Origin: Rhyzopertha dominica
Lineage: Eukaryota > Arthropoda > Insecta > Coleoptera > Bostrichidae
Direction of reading: 5' to 3'
Assembly: GCA_025024175.1 (NCBI GenBank)
Contig: QCXZ01000064.1
Location: 58,921,325-58,985,324, forward strand
Length of the DNA stretch: 64,000 nt
The translations under genes were made by a program, and so were the position numbers. Shown one piece after another: positions 1 to 9,116 of this stretch. Numbering within the stretch: the first letter of the stretch is position 1; each line of letters opens with the position of its first letter. The notes beneath the pieces were generated by a model that saw only the letters and a list, made by a program, of their open reading frames with translations, ran no database searches and had not been told where the DNA came from.

Positions 1-6
1 ACTTAC

Positions 7-784
7 AGGCAAAGGCAGGAGGCATTGGTGGCATCGGAGGGGGATACGGCATAGGCACGTGAGGATTCCTATAACCCTCGCCTACGTCTATCGATCAAAA
101 AGAAATAAAAATTAAAAAAGTGACATAGCAAGAGCAAATGCAATGACTTACTGAAAGCTGGCTCCTGGCGAGGTGGTTGCCCCACATCCGGCAGGTCTAC
201 AGTTTCCTCATCAAGCTGCTCTGAAATTGCAATGAATAGAAATTAAAACCTGGTAATAGAGCTTTCTTTTTTAAATAAACTCACCCGTCAAGTCGTCCTC
301 GTCATCATCATCAATGGCGATGATGAGCGATCGCTCTGACAACGCCGGTGTTGGAGCCCTATGCTCTATGTTTTCAACTATTGGGGCTGGCATAGAAAGA
401 TCTCCCTGGTCGAAGCGATCGGCCCGGAAGAGCTCATCTCGCACAGCCTCCCCCAGGATGTTGAAAACATCCAGCCTTATCCGGGATGTCCTACAAATAG
501 GACACCGGATGTCGACGGCCTGCCCGCCACCGCGTAGAATATGCGCACAATCGGCACATATACTGTGGCCTAATCCACATGATACGATTCTCACCGGCGG
601 CGAGAAAGCTGTTAAGCAAATTGGGCATTCCAACGCCCTCGTCAGTATATTAAGAAGACTGACAATCTTCAAGTAACTGTAAATAAATTAAAACAAAAGT
701 TGTAGAAATTATCCATGCTTTAAAACTACTGTTAACTTACACATTGTACAGTCGAGCTGTATATTGTTGAACTGGCGTCTCCAT
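7..784 (-). CDS. RING-HC finger protein, spliced, 3' part outside the window
   Basis: Four exons can be joined on the minus strand with consistent phase: 784-741, 676-285, 220-152 and 87-7. Each junction has GT-AG signals, and a donor at 6-1 leads out of the window. The start ATG at 784-782 has a good context (GAAATGG). Exon 2 encodes a C3HC4 RING finger: CPIC, then a C-GLGH-C-C block, then CPIC. RING proteins of this type are usually E3 ubiquitin ligases. After the RING comes a run of Asp/Glu, then a Gln/Pro-rich segment, then a Pro/Met-rich segment in exon 4. The exon joins are inferred from splice sites and phase, not from transcripts. The family is not identified beyond the RING, and nothing ties it to the neighbouring mobile DNA. 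It is probably a host gene. Confidence 0.72.
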
Positions 785-1911
785 TTCTCGTAGTGATGAT
801 TTCGGGAAGTAAAACACAATAATGTTACGTTTCGTGTTCATTTTTAGTTTTTATAAAATCGGTAATCCCTTCCAAAGAGGGGATGTTACTATGATCATTT
901 CACAGGGTGTGTCCGAAAATGGTAAAATCCAATCACCTACACACCTGAATGACCATAAAATCAAAACTTTTTTCTGTCCGAAAAACCGAGAAGACCTGCT
1001 AGTTTCCCAAGATTTCGTTATCAAGCGATCCATCGCCTTTAGTGAACACCTGTGCCTAAGCACGCAAAAGAGAAAATTAAGGAGACCGCCAACTCACCCT
1101 ATTATTAATTGCATGACGCTGCTTCGAATGGCAACAATAGCACCCCGTTTACCTGTGAGGGCCCTCAGAATTCCGAGCTGGCGCCGGGTGGGCCTATTAA
1201 CGCTAGTCGCTCTGTTAAGCTCTATAGCTGCTCGGCGAGCCCTTATACCTTCCCAATCAGATAAAACGATGCTCTTATCATGCAATGGATGTGAATAGTT
1301 AATCTTTTTTATAAATACGTGCATATAAAGCATTTGAGTTTCTTTTTGCAGTATAAGTTATAGCCTATACGTGTAAAACGGGGAAAATTAAGGCGACCGT
1401 TCCTCCCTATTATTCGCGCGATGCACTCTGTGTGTGTGTACTTTAGATGTCAAACCTTCATCCACTTGATCCGCCCTCTAAATTCTTAAGTATAGGTGAG
1501 ACCATAATTTCCAGCATACACTTAATAAGCATTCGTAGTCATATAATGAGATACCCGATCCGCCCTCCAAATTTTTAAGTATAGGTATGCCCTGTAATTT
1601 TCGGCAGACGCTTAATAAGTCACCTTTTATAAATACATACCTAGGAAGCAATAAATTATTGTCTAATATATATCCATAAACAAGTTTAAGCGCCTCTGTA
1701 TACAATCATTTCAAAAGAAGCGTAAAACATATGTTCTAGTATCTGCATTAGATCGTAGCCATGTAATTAACTAAAGATTACTATCTGCAAGTAATCTTTC
1801 TAACAAAGCGTAAAACATATACCTGTCAGTTCTATTATCAAATTATAGCTTACAATATAAATTATATATCAAGATTTAATTGAAAAAGTCGTTTTTCCCA
1901 CGCAGGGGAGC
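785..1911. repeat. Non-coding stretch with degenerate direct repeats
   Basis: No convincing gene was seen. Two kinds of repeat are visible. A ~45-bp block around AAATTAAGGNGACCG at about 1072 recurs at about 1384. A second motif, GATCCGCCCTC, occurs at 1468 and 1557, 89 bp apart, and CGTAAAACAT occurs at 1721 and 1809, 88 bp apart. So about 1440-1860 may be an old array of ~88-bp units. Short open frames here look spurious. Confidence 0.45.
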
Positions 1912-1948
1912 TATAAAAACCCTCTCACAATCATGTTGAATTTAGTTT
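1912..1948 (+). promoter_or_regulatory. TATA box and possible initiator of the 2107-2454 gene
   Basis: TATAAAA lies at 1912-1918. An initiator-like TTAGTT is centred near 1944, about 32 bp downstream, which is the normal spacing for an RNA polymerase II core promoter. The predicted 5' UTR would be about 160 nt. The initiator is a weak match. Confidence 0.45.
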
Positions 1949-2106
1949 ACGTGTGTTGTACGTATAACAACGTGGCTATCCAAACGTTCGTCTGTGTTTA
2001 CCAGTAGTGCAAAAGTTTGTGGTTATAAGTGTTTTTTAAATATTGCTGTGGCTACGAGCGTATTGTATTTTTAATATCGCTACGACTTATAAGGTATATA
2101 TTTCAA

Positions 2107-2454
2107 ATGGATTCGCTTAATAATTTGTCGTCACAAATCGAACCTCAGGCGGAAATTAAAAAAATTGCAATTACCGAACTTAAGATCGGCGAGGCCTATG
2201 CTATCGTGAAAATGAAACAAAGTCAAACGAGATATGGTGTCTGCACATACGCGATAATAAAAGTTTGCGATGCTAACGAAACCGTGAATAACCGAATATT
2301 ATTCCTTCCGGCCAGGCTAAATAAAGGCTTCTCCCCTGACACAATTAATATGTTCAATGCCAAGCCTGAGTCGAAATTTTTAAAATATTTAGGCTTTAAG
2401 AAAATGTACGAGGGCGCAAAACCTACACAATTATTTCAATTTGGAGATTTATAA
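2107..2454 (+). CDS. Small protein of unknown function (115 aa)
   Basis: A single exon with its ATG in good context (TTTCAAATGG) follows a TATA-type promoter. The frame is open further upstream, but the 2107 ATG fits the promoter best. The protein is compact and mixed alpha/beta by eye. It contains an ITELKIGEAYAIVKM segment, a TRYG turn, a hydrophobic YAIIKV strand and a C-terminal LFQFGDL. I do not recognise the family with confidence. The strand-turn-strand pattern with TRYG is vaguely like small OB-fold, single-strand-DNA-binding-type proteins seen in insect mobile DNA, but this is a guess. It could be an accessory gene of the Polinton arm or of a separate element. Confidence 0.5.
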   Translation: MDSLNNLSSQIEPQAEIKKIAITELKIGEAYAIVKMKQSQTRYGVCTYAIIKVCDANETVNNRILFLPARLNKGFSPDTINMFNAKPESKFLKYLGFKKMYEGAKPTQLFQFGDL

Positions 2455-2639
2455 ATACTGTTTGTGTCTACATTAGATATACCTATAAGCCGTAGTAATA
2501 TTAAACTAGTAATACTTTTTTATATTTTTTTAAATTTATAGTCTTATAAGAATCGCTTCGTATCTATGCATAAATTATATTAAAAAAAATCACTTCGCTA
2601 AGGAAAAAACTTCTGGTTTTAATGGTAAGTACAGCTATA

Positions 2640-3060
2640 TTTTATTGTAGATTATACCATTTCTAACTTGTATAAATAATATGGAATCTGAGATACCGTC
2701 GGCCAGTCAGACGATACATTTGACCGTAAGCCAGTAAAAACGGGTATCTACCATCTGGGGGTGGGTTTATGGTATCCAATTGAAAAAGGGCAATGTCAGG
2801 TAGATTTGCATCCATTGTGGCGAAGCATTATATCCAATTGAAAAAGGGCACTGCCAGGTAGCTTTTCGTCTATTGTGGAGGTGTATTAGATCCAATTGCA
2901 GCGCTTAACGCTCTGACCATTAGAAAAATCTCAGACAGGAGGCCATCGGCCATGAGCCGGCATCCAATTACAGTGCTTAACGCATTGACCATTAGGAATC
3001 CAGATAGCCGACATCCATTTCGCTTGACGTTGCCAAACCTCTGATATTTACCTGACATGT
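2640..3060. repeat. Short tandem repeats with ATCCAATT motif
   Basis: TATCCAATTGAAAAAGGGCA recurs at about 2774 and 2832, a period near 58 bp. A related block, ATCCAATTGCAGCGCTTAAC and its variant, recurs at about 2890 and 2961, a period near 71 bp, each followed by TGACCATTAG. These are decayed tandem units. No gene is supported here. Confidence 0.5.
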
Positions 3061-3717
3061 CAGATAAAAGGCAATTTAAAAAAAAAGGAATAATCGAGAG
3101 TTATCGGTAATGTTGAGTAATACTCGGCCGTTTGTATAGGTTCTGGCGTGATTGAAACTTCCTCGATAATTTTCAGCTGTTTTGATTACATATTACATAG
3201 TTATCATCGATAAGGCCATTATATCTCAGATTTTTCAAAGCTTGCCGGTGAAAAGCAGTCTTTTAAAATAACGGAATATATGAGAATATAGGGGTTGCTA
3301 TAAATGATTCTTGCGCTTATGGATATTATCGATTAAATCAATTTGCTGCCTGTCAGCACAGTGAACACAACTACTTATTGCTTTGACAGATACACATACT
3401 TGGCATCTGTAGATTGCTGAATAAAACTATGTAGAAGGGTGATTTTTTTGTAGGATAATTTATAAGGTAGGAGAAAAGCAGAAAGCTCAGATTTTGGATT
3501 TCTTTCATAATATTCAGCTGTTTTTATTATTACTTAGATAAGGGATGCTTACATGAATACGTATTAAAGCAATGACAAGACTTTGCGATAAAATACCTTT
3601 CCGCGCAGAACTCATTATTTTAAACATAGTTATATTCGAGATTTAGCCCCATCCTTATGTTGCCAAGCATATTCATGTCTTCCCGATAATTTTCAAAGAA
3701 ATATTAAATTATACCGT

Positions 3718-3803
3718 GCTGTCTGCACTAGACCTAAACTGCACTGATGAGCTATAATGTTGGCGAAATAGATCTATCTGCAGCTGATTGCGGTACAGAC
3801 AGC
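3718..3803 (+). ncRNA. Hammerhead ribozyme, type I, unit 1 motif A
   Basis: The core is consensus: CTGATGA at 3744-3750, a stem II of GCTA...TGGC (3751-3764, closed by G-C), GAAA at 3765-3768, and a palindromic stem III ATAGATCTAT ending at 3777. C3778 is the expected cleavage residue (after C, before T3779). Inner stem I is a perfect 5-bp pairing, CTGCA (3739-3743) with TGCAG (3779-3783). An outer stem I pairs 3718-3728 with 3793-3803 with one mismatch. A very short palindromic stem III is typical of hammerheads that work best as dimers from tandem transcripts. Activity is inferred from fold only. Confidence 0.85.
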
Positions 3804-3847
3804 ATAGAATGTATGTGGGTTCTTGCGTGCTTGCGAAAAAGTGTCTA

Positions 3848-3895
3848 AATTGCACTGATGAGCTATAATGATAGCGAAATGGATCTATCTGCTGT
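3848..3895 (+). ncRNA. Hammerhead ribozyme, type I, unit 1 motif B
   Basis: CTGATGA lies at 3855-3861. A perfect 5-bp stem II (GCTAT / ATAGC) with an AATG loop spans 3862-3875. GAAA is at 3876-3879, the short stem III is ATGGATCTAT, and cleavage is predicted after C3889. Stem I is weaker than in motif A: three pairs next to the core (GCA / TGC), then a T-T mismatch, a wobble and an A-T pair. The catalytic core is intact. Confidence 0.75.
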
Positions 3896-4116
3896 TGGTT
3901 GCATTTTTAAACATAGTTGTCTTCGAAATTTTCAGCTGTTTTGATGACTTATCACTTAAATAAGGAATGCCTACACGACTTTGCCATAAAAATACCTTTC
4001 CGCGCAGAACTCATTATTTTAAACATAGTTATATTCGAGATTTAGCCCCATCCTTATGTTGCCAAGCATATTCATGTCTTCCCGACAATTTTCAAAGAAA
4101 TATTAAATTATACCGT

Positions 4117-4202
4117 GCTGTCTGCACTAGACCTAAACTGCACTGATGAGCTATAATGCTGGCGAAATAGATCTATCTGCAGTTAATTGTGGTGCAGACA
4201 GC
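4117..4202 (+). ncRNA. Hammerhead ribozyme, type I, unit 2 motif A
   Basis: This is the best copy. CTGATGA is at 4143-4149, stem II at 4150-4163, GAAA at 4164-4167, and cleavage is predicted after C4177. Inner stem I pairs CTGCA (4138-4142) with TGCAG (4178-4182). The outer stem I is a perfect 11-bp helix, GCTGTCTGCAC (4117-4127) with GTGCAGACAGC (4192-4202). Between them is an internal loop of about 10 by 9 nt. In natural type I hammerheads such a stem I internal loop docks onto loop II. A compensating G replaces the mismatch seen in unit 1. Confidence 0.88.
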
Positions 4203-4245
4203 ATAGAATGTATGTGGGTTCTTGCGCGCTTGCAAAAAGTGTCTA

Positions 4246-4293
4246 AATTGCACTGATGAGCTATAATGATAGCAAAATGGATCTATCTGCCGT
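4246..4293 (+). ncRNA. Hammerhead-like motif, unit 2 motif B, core mutated
   Basis: CTGATGA is at 4253-4259 and the 5-bp stem II is intact, but the next residue is A4274, so GAAA has become AAAA. That position corresponds to G12, the general base of hammerhead catalysis, so this copy is expected to be inactive or very slow. The other elements match motif B of unit 1. Confidence 0.75.
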
Positions 4294-4498
4294 TGGTTGC
4301 ATTTTAAACGTAGTTGTCTTCGAAATTTTCAGCTGTTTTGTTGACTTATCACTTAAATAAGGAATGCCTACACGACTTTGCGAAAAATACCTTTCCGCGC
4401 AGAACTCATTATTTTAAACATAGTTATCTTCGATATTTAGCTCCATCCTTATGTTGCCAAGCGTATTCATGTCTTCCCGACAATTTTCAAAGAAATAT

Positions 4499-4669
4499 AT
4501 ACGAGGGTCGTTAGTAGTATGGTTTGACAGGTTTGGAACCACCACAAGTTCATTGACCTACCATATCTACCCCCCCCCCCCTTCTCTAAATTAAGTTTAA
4601 AGAAAAAATAAAACAACTTGCTATGTGTACAAGTATTTATTAAAGGTATAAAATATTTTTCGCTACTAA
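4499..4669. other. Junction between satellite and Polinton left side
   Basis: The stretch contains a 12-bp C-tract (4570-4581). No terminal inverted repeat matching the right side of the Polinton could be seen, so the left boundary of the element is not fixed. On the minus strand AATAAA-like sequence near 4640 could serve the small gene next to it. Confidence 0.3.
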
Positions 4670-4870
4670 TTACAGCTTTAAGACTTTGAGTTTTCTATCA
4701 ATATCATACATTGATAAGTCAGCCTTGAGCTTGCTGATATTCTTAATTAAACGCTCCAACCTCATACCAATATTGATGCTATGGCGTTGTAAAGGAATTC
4801 TATGCATATTGGAGGCTCGTGGTAGTCGTGTAGTATATCTTCCGTCACTTGTCACTTGTTTTGGATACAT
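4670..4870 (-). CDS. Possible small protein, 66 aa, divergent from polymerase
   Basis: A short open frame with ATG at 4870 lies in the polymerase-proximal arm of the Polinton. It encodes a basic, Leu/Ile-rich peptide whose C-terminal half looks like an amphipathic helix (RLERLIKNISKLKADLS). A splice-acceptor-like CCACTAG sits directly before the ATG, so an upstream exon is possible. A reverse AATAAA sits just beyond its stop. I do not recognise it; it may be a minor Polinton protein or chance. Confidence 0.3.
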   Translation of the reverse strand: MYPKQVTSDGRYTTRLPRASNMHRIPLQRHSINIGMRLERLIKNISKLKADLSMYDIDRKLKVLKL

Positions 4871-4885
4871 CTAGTGGAGCAATAG

Positions 4886-4910
4886 TAATAATAATAATAA
4901 TAATAATAAT
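4886..4910 (+). repeat. (TAA)n microsatellite
   Basis: About eight TAA units lie between the small divergent frame and the polymerase gene. Confidence 0.85.
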
Positions 4911-5089
4911 TATAAAGTAGACTGGCTTACCGCTTTCGATGTGGAGAGCGTCTGTTTCTTACAAGAGAACGATTGCCAAGACTGATTTATCGCAAACGTG
5001 ATGCTCTGTATTTCTATTCACACATCCTACCCCCACTCTTCTTTCTTTCTATGTAAATATAGTTTATATTTTGAATTTCTTTCAGTACA

Positions 5090-8000
5090 ATGGCAAGCTC
5101 TAGTACTAAGCAAATGGAACAAGATCTTCCACCATCCAACAATGTCAAATTTTGTGCAAGTTGCAACCTGCATATCGAGCGTCGTAAATTTCCAGCACAT
5201 ACTAGAACAAACCAACACAAGAACAACAGCGCTCGAGAGATTTCCGATGGTGTTCAGATAATAGATAGCGCTTTCAATAGCAGTATATGTATCTATAGAA
5301 TACTGAAGCCGGCTCAATATGGAAATGAGAATTGCATCGACTATCAAGAATTCTTTCTTCATCTTAAGGACAAAACATTATCCATCATAACAGAAAAATT
5401 GAAAGATGATCCATCACTGAAAATTAATTTTGAACTATTCTGCCTGTTTGAGCTGAAGAAAGGCTATCAGGCAGACATAGAAAATCCCCAAATTAACAAT
5501 GAAGACGTAACTTTTGATATCAAAAGTTTTAAAAGTGGACCGTATACTCTGGTGACAACCACAACTGACTTGCTGGAACTATACCAAGGATCAGCAGAGA
5601 GAATTACCACAAAAGCTCTCGAATTCCAGGTATGTATATGCGATACTCTAATACAAAATATCTTCAAGAGATTTTTTTTAATTTTTAAAAAATTTATATT
5701 TTTATTTTTTTTAATTTTTTTTATTATTTTTCTTTTTTTGCAGGAATCACAGAGCGGATGGAGCTTAACAGATATCTTGTTTTTGGAATTGTCTACTGCA
5801 CTGCACACACCACTGGCTGGGTCTTCATATATACCCTTGCCTAAATCCGTTCAAGCTACTAAATCTATAATTAATGTTCAAAATACCGATCATTATTGCT
5901 TTATTTGGGCTATATTGAGCGCTCTTTATCCGCAAAAAACACATTCTATTCGTGTTTCAAATTATTTTCAATATGTTAACACCCTTGATTGCACCGGTAT
6001 GACATTTCCAATGCAGATAAGGGATATCCCGAAATTTGAAAAAAAGAACAACATATCTATCAACGTGTTTGGCTTAAGCTGTCGGGAAGATGCGAAAAAA
6101 CGGGACGTTGCTGAGACAGCGGCGGATGTGACTTCCAACGCAGATAACGTTTCACGCAAGAAAGAACGAAGAGACTTTCAAATAACTGGCCCGCTGCATC
6201 ACTGCGTTGCACGTAAGAGTAAACATGTTAATTTACTGTATATAGAAGATGGTTCTAAAGGTCATTACTGTTATATTAGAGATCTAGCGAAGTTGTTAGT
6301 CGGTCAGCTAACCAACCATCATAGTAAGCTTTATATATGTGATGGATGTTTATGTAGATTTCAATCCTCTGAAAAACTCAAAGAGCATTTAGACTTGCAA
6401 GATTGCTCCAAATATGTTACCTTATTGCCCGAACCTGGTAAAAATGATGTAATTCAATTTGCCAATACTCATAAGTCCGTTAAGTTGGAGTTTGCAATAT
6501 ACGCGGATTTCGAAACCATTTTAACCCCTTTTGATACGGTGCAGTGCAATGCTGAAAGTAAATTTGTAATGAATACAGCAGTCCATTTTGCCCACAGTTT
6601 TGCATATCAAATAAAATGCAGCTACGACGAGTCGCTTTCAACTCTTAGAATATATCGCGGTGAAAACTGTGCTCTAACGTTTATAAAAATGCTAATCGAT
6701 GACGTGAGGGGTATCTTCACAAAACATCTCTTTAAGAATAAGCCAATGACACCGCTTACACCGGAAGAGATTTCGAAGATTAAGGATACCACTCGATGTT
6801 ACATGTGTAATGGTGATTTTCCATCAGATAATGGAGATATATCTCTAAGGCCCGTGAAGGATCACAGCCATGCAAGCTCTTTATTCAGAGGTGTCGCTCA
6901 TTCAAAATGTAATTTAGCTAGCAGGACGCCAAAAATGATACCGGTTATAATACACAATCTATCCGCATATGACTGTCATCTGTTTGTAAAGGAATTAGCT
7001 CTTTCGCCCCTAGTCGAAAAAATCAAAGTTATAGGGCTAACGAAGGAAAAATATATAGCTGTGGATGTAAAAATAGCGATGATGAGAAATAAGGCAGCCG
7101 TATCGGATGCTAGCCGTCAGATAAATTATGTAACAATACGCTTCTTAGACAGCTATAGATTTATGGCGAGCAGTTTGGCCGAGTTGGTTAGCTATTTGGA
7201 TGATGATCAGTTCACAGAGACACGTAGATACTTCAATTCGGAGGACAAGTTTCAGCTCATGAAGCGAAAAGGTATTTTTTGTTACGAATATGTTGACTCG
7301 CTTGAGAAATTGAGTACAACCAAAAGTCTGCCACCACGAGAGAAGTTCTACAGTAGCCTAACGCAAGAAACCGTATCAGAGGAGGATTATTTACACGCGC
7401 AAAAGGTTTGGAAGGCATTTGATTGTCGAGATCTGGGGGACTACTCCGATCTATATCTAAAATCCGATGTTCTGTTGCTGACTGATGTATTTGAGGCTTT
7501 CAGAACGAAATGCCTCGACGAATTTGGTCTCGATCCTGCCATGTACCTCACATCTCCAGCTCTCAGCTGGGATGCAATGCTCAAATTTACGAAAATTAAA
7601 CTACAACTTTTAACGGAAGTCGATATGCTCCATTTTATAAGAAAATCCATAAGAGGTGGTATCTCAATGGTTTCGCATAGACACGCCGTGGCCAACAATA
7701 AATACACAATAAGCGATGAAAAAGAAAGAAAACCTTCCAACATGATGACTGATGATGACATCAATTTTACGACTGAATCGAATTCTTGTACAGAATCAAA
7801 CTATCTGATGTACTGGGACGCAAACAATCTATACGGACTTGCCTTAAGCAATCCATTACCACATGGAGACTTTAGATGGCTTGACAGTGCCGAAATTAAA
7901 AATTTTGATGTTATGAGTATTTGCGGGACAGATGGAGATACAGGATTCATTATAGAATGTGATTTGGCCTATCCCAGCCATCTGCATGATAAACACAATG

Positions 8001-9073
8001 ATTTGCCAATGTGTGTGGAAAATATTACTTCGCCTACGGGCAATATAAAAAAATTAATTCCAAATTTATTCGACAAGGAGAGATATGTTATACATTACAA
8101 GAATCTATATCAGGCGCTAAAACATGGTCTCGTGCTCAAGAAAATACACCGAATATTGTCATTTAAACAGTCACGTTGGCTTGAGCCCTACATACAACTT
8201 AATACAGTTCGACGCCAGCAATCCAAGAATAACTTTGAGAAGAACTTCTATAAACTAATGAATAATTGCATTTTTGGAAAATCAATGGAAGCCGTAGAAA
8301 AGAGGAGAGAAATACGGCTGCTGACAAGATGGGAAAGTGATGGGAATAGAAAAGGTGCCTCCCATTTTATATCCAACCCCCGCTTTAAGAACTTCAGCAT
8401 CTTTGATGAAAATCTTATAGGCGTCGAAATGCAGAAGGAACACATTTTATACGACAAGCCGATATTTATAGGCTTTTGCGTTTTAGATATCGCCAAGTAT
8501 GTAATGTATGATTTCCATTACGACTTCATCAAAAAAAAGTATGGCGACAGGGCGAAATTGTTATATACTGATACGGACTCCCTAATATACCAGATTCAAA
8601 CAGACGACGTCTATGCGGATATTAAAGCAAACATCGATAAATTTGATACCTCCAATTATCAGGAGGACAACGTGTATGGCATTCCAAGATGTAATAAAGC
8701 TGTTTTAGGCTTATTTAAGGACGAAACAGAGGGGAAACCGATGCTAGAATTTGTGGGCCTGAGGGCAAAACTATACGATTATGTCTATAATAAGAACGTT
8801 GTCGTGAAAAAGGCAAAAGGGGTTAAAAGGTGCGTCGTAAAGAGGCTGAAACACGATGACTATAAAAAGTGTTTGTTTGAGAAAAAAAATCTTTTAAGGA
8901 GCCAGTCGCTGTTTAGATCCATTAAGCATGTAATACACACACAACTTGTAAATAAACTTTGCTTATCATATAACGATGATAAGAGGTATATTTTGGAGGA
9001 TGGTATTAGCACACTTGCCTGGGGCCATTATAAAATTAATAATATTAATAGCAATAGGAGTAAGATAGATTAG
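5090..9073 (+). CDS. polB: Polinton protein-primed DNA polymerase B
   Basis: Family B polymerase that replicates the element, with the usual exonuclease and polymerase motifs. Exo I is YADFET, Exo II is HNLSAYDCH, Exo III is YLKSDVLLL. Polymerase motif A is WDANNLYG, motif B is KLMNNCIFGK, and motif C is YTDTDS with both catalytic Asp. The N-terminus has a C2H2-like finger (CASC...H...H, residues ~22-43) and a second CDGC finger lies before the exonuclease. Between Exo I and Exo II is a CYMC...DHSH...H-CN block typical of an endonuclease VII-like zinc site. The ATG follows a TTTCTTTCAG acceptor by four bases, so a 5' UTR intron is likely. A 114-nt T-rich segment (5630-5743) looks like an intron retained in frame; without it the protein is about 1289 aa. 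Convergent with the integrase gene. Confidence 0.93.
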   Translation: MASSSTKQMEQDLPPSNNVKFCASCNLHIERRKFPAHTRTNQHKNNSAREISDGVQIIDSAFNSSICIYRILKPAQYGNENCIDYQEFFLHLKDKTLSIITEKLKDDPSLKINFELFCLFELKKGYQADIENPQINNEDVTFDIKSFKSGPYTLVTTTTDLLELYQGSAERITTKALEFQVCICDTLIQNIFKRFFLIFKKFIFLFFLIFFIIFLFLQESQSGWSLTDILFLELSTALHTPLAGSSYIPLPKSVQATKSIINVQNTDHYCFIWAILSALYPQKTHSIRVSNYFQYVNTLDCTGMTFPMQIRDIPKFEKKNNISINVFGLSCREDAKKRDVAETAADVTSNADNVSRKKERRDFQITGPLHHCVARKSKHVNLLYIEDGSKGHYCYIRDLAKLLVGQLTNHHSKLYICDGCLCRFQSSEKLKEHLDLQDCSKYVTLLPEPGKNDVIQFANTHKSVKLEFAIYADFETILTPFDTVQCNAESKFVMNTAVHFAHSFAYQIKCSYDESLSTLRIYRGENCALTFIKMLIDDVRGIFTKHLFKNKPMTPLTPEEISKIKDTTRCYMCNGDFPSDNGDISLRPVKDHSHASSLFRGVAHSKCNLASRTPKMIPVIIHNLSAYDCHLFVKELALSPLVEKIKVIGLTKEKYIAVDVKIAMMRNKAAVSDASRQINYVTIRFLDSYRFMASSLAELVSYLDDDQFTETRRYFNSEDKFQLMKRKGIFCYEYVDSLEKLSTTKSLPPREKFYSSLTQETVSEEDYLHAQKVWKAFDCRDLGDYSDLYLKSDVLLLTDVFEAFRTKCLDEFGLDPAMYLTSPALSWDAMLKFTKIKLQLLTEVDMLHFIRKSIRGGISMVSHRHAVANNKYTISDEKERKPSNMMTDDDINFTTESNSCTESNYLMYWDANNLYGLALSNPLPHGDFRWLDSAEIKNFDVMSICGTDGDTGFIIECDLAYPSHLHDKHNDLPMCVENITSPTGNIKKLIPNLFDKERYVIHYKNLYQALKHGLVLKKIHRILSFKQSRWLEPYIQLNTVRRQQSKNNFEKNFYKLMNNCIFGKSMEAVEKRREIRLLTRWESDGNRKGASHFISNPRFKNFSIFDENLIGVEMQKEHILYDKPIFIGFCVLDIAKYVMYDFHYDFIKKKYGDRAKLLYTDTDSLIYQIQTDDVYADIKANIDKFDTSNYQEDNVYGIPRCNKAVLGLFKDETEGKPMLEFVGLRAKLYDYVYNKNVVVKKAKGVKRCVVKRLKHDDYKKCLFEKKNLLRSQSLFRSIKHVIHTQLVNKLCLSYNDDKRYILEDGISTLAWGHYKINNINSNRSKID
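5630..5743 (+). other. Probable in-frame intron in polB
   Basis: It starts GTATGT after CCAG and ends in a long T-rich tract plus TTGCAG before GAATC. The length is 114 nt, a multiple of three, and there is no stop in frame. Unspliced, it would insert a Phe/Ile/Leu-rich stretch unlike the rest of the polymerase. Splicing is inferred from the signals. Confidence 0.75.
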
Positions 9074-9116
9074 TATGTAAGAAAGAAAGAAAAAGTGTGT
9101 AGCCTGTTTAGATAAG

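Larger units (their letters stand above)
3517..4498 (+). repeat. ~397-bp tandem repeat (satellite-like) carrying hammerhead ribozymes
   Basis: Two full units and a partial third are present. The anchor ACCTTTCCGCGCAG starts at 3595, 3994 and 4389, giving periods of 399 and 395 bp. Each full unit begins near a TTTTCAGCTGTTTT block and contains two hammerhead motifs, A and B, about 111 bp apart. The two motifs share the core and appear to be an internal duplication within the unit. The third unit breaks off at about 4498, before its first ribozyme. More diverged TTTTCAGCTGTTTT blocks upstream (about 3172) suggest an older, longer array. Similar arrangements, satellite DNA with type I hammerheads, are known in cave crickets, newts and schistosomes. 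Confidence 0.85.

Noticed and set aside
1094..1333. Basic minus-strand frame in the repeat region
   Set aside because: No start context, lies in decayed repeats and has no recognisable family.
3590..4500. CRISPR-like array
   Set aside because: Units are ~397 bp with no short-repeat/unique-spacer pattern, and the DNA is eukaryotic; it is a satellite.
4570..4581. C-tract as a Polinton terminus
   Set aside because: Polinton ends are inverted repeats usually starting AG; no partner was found on the right side.
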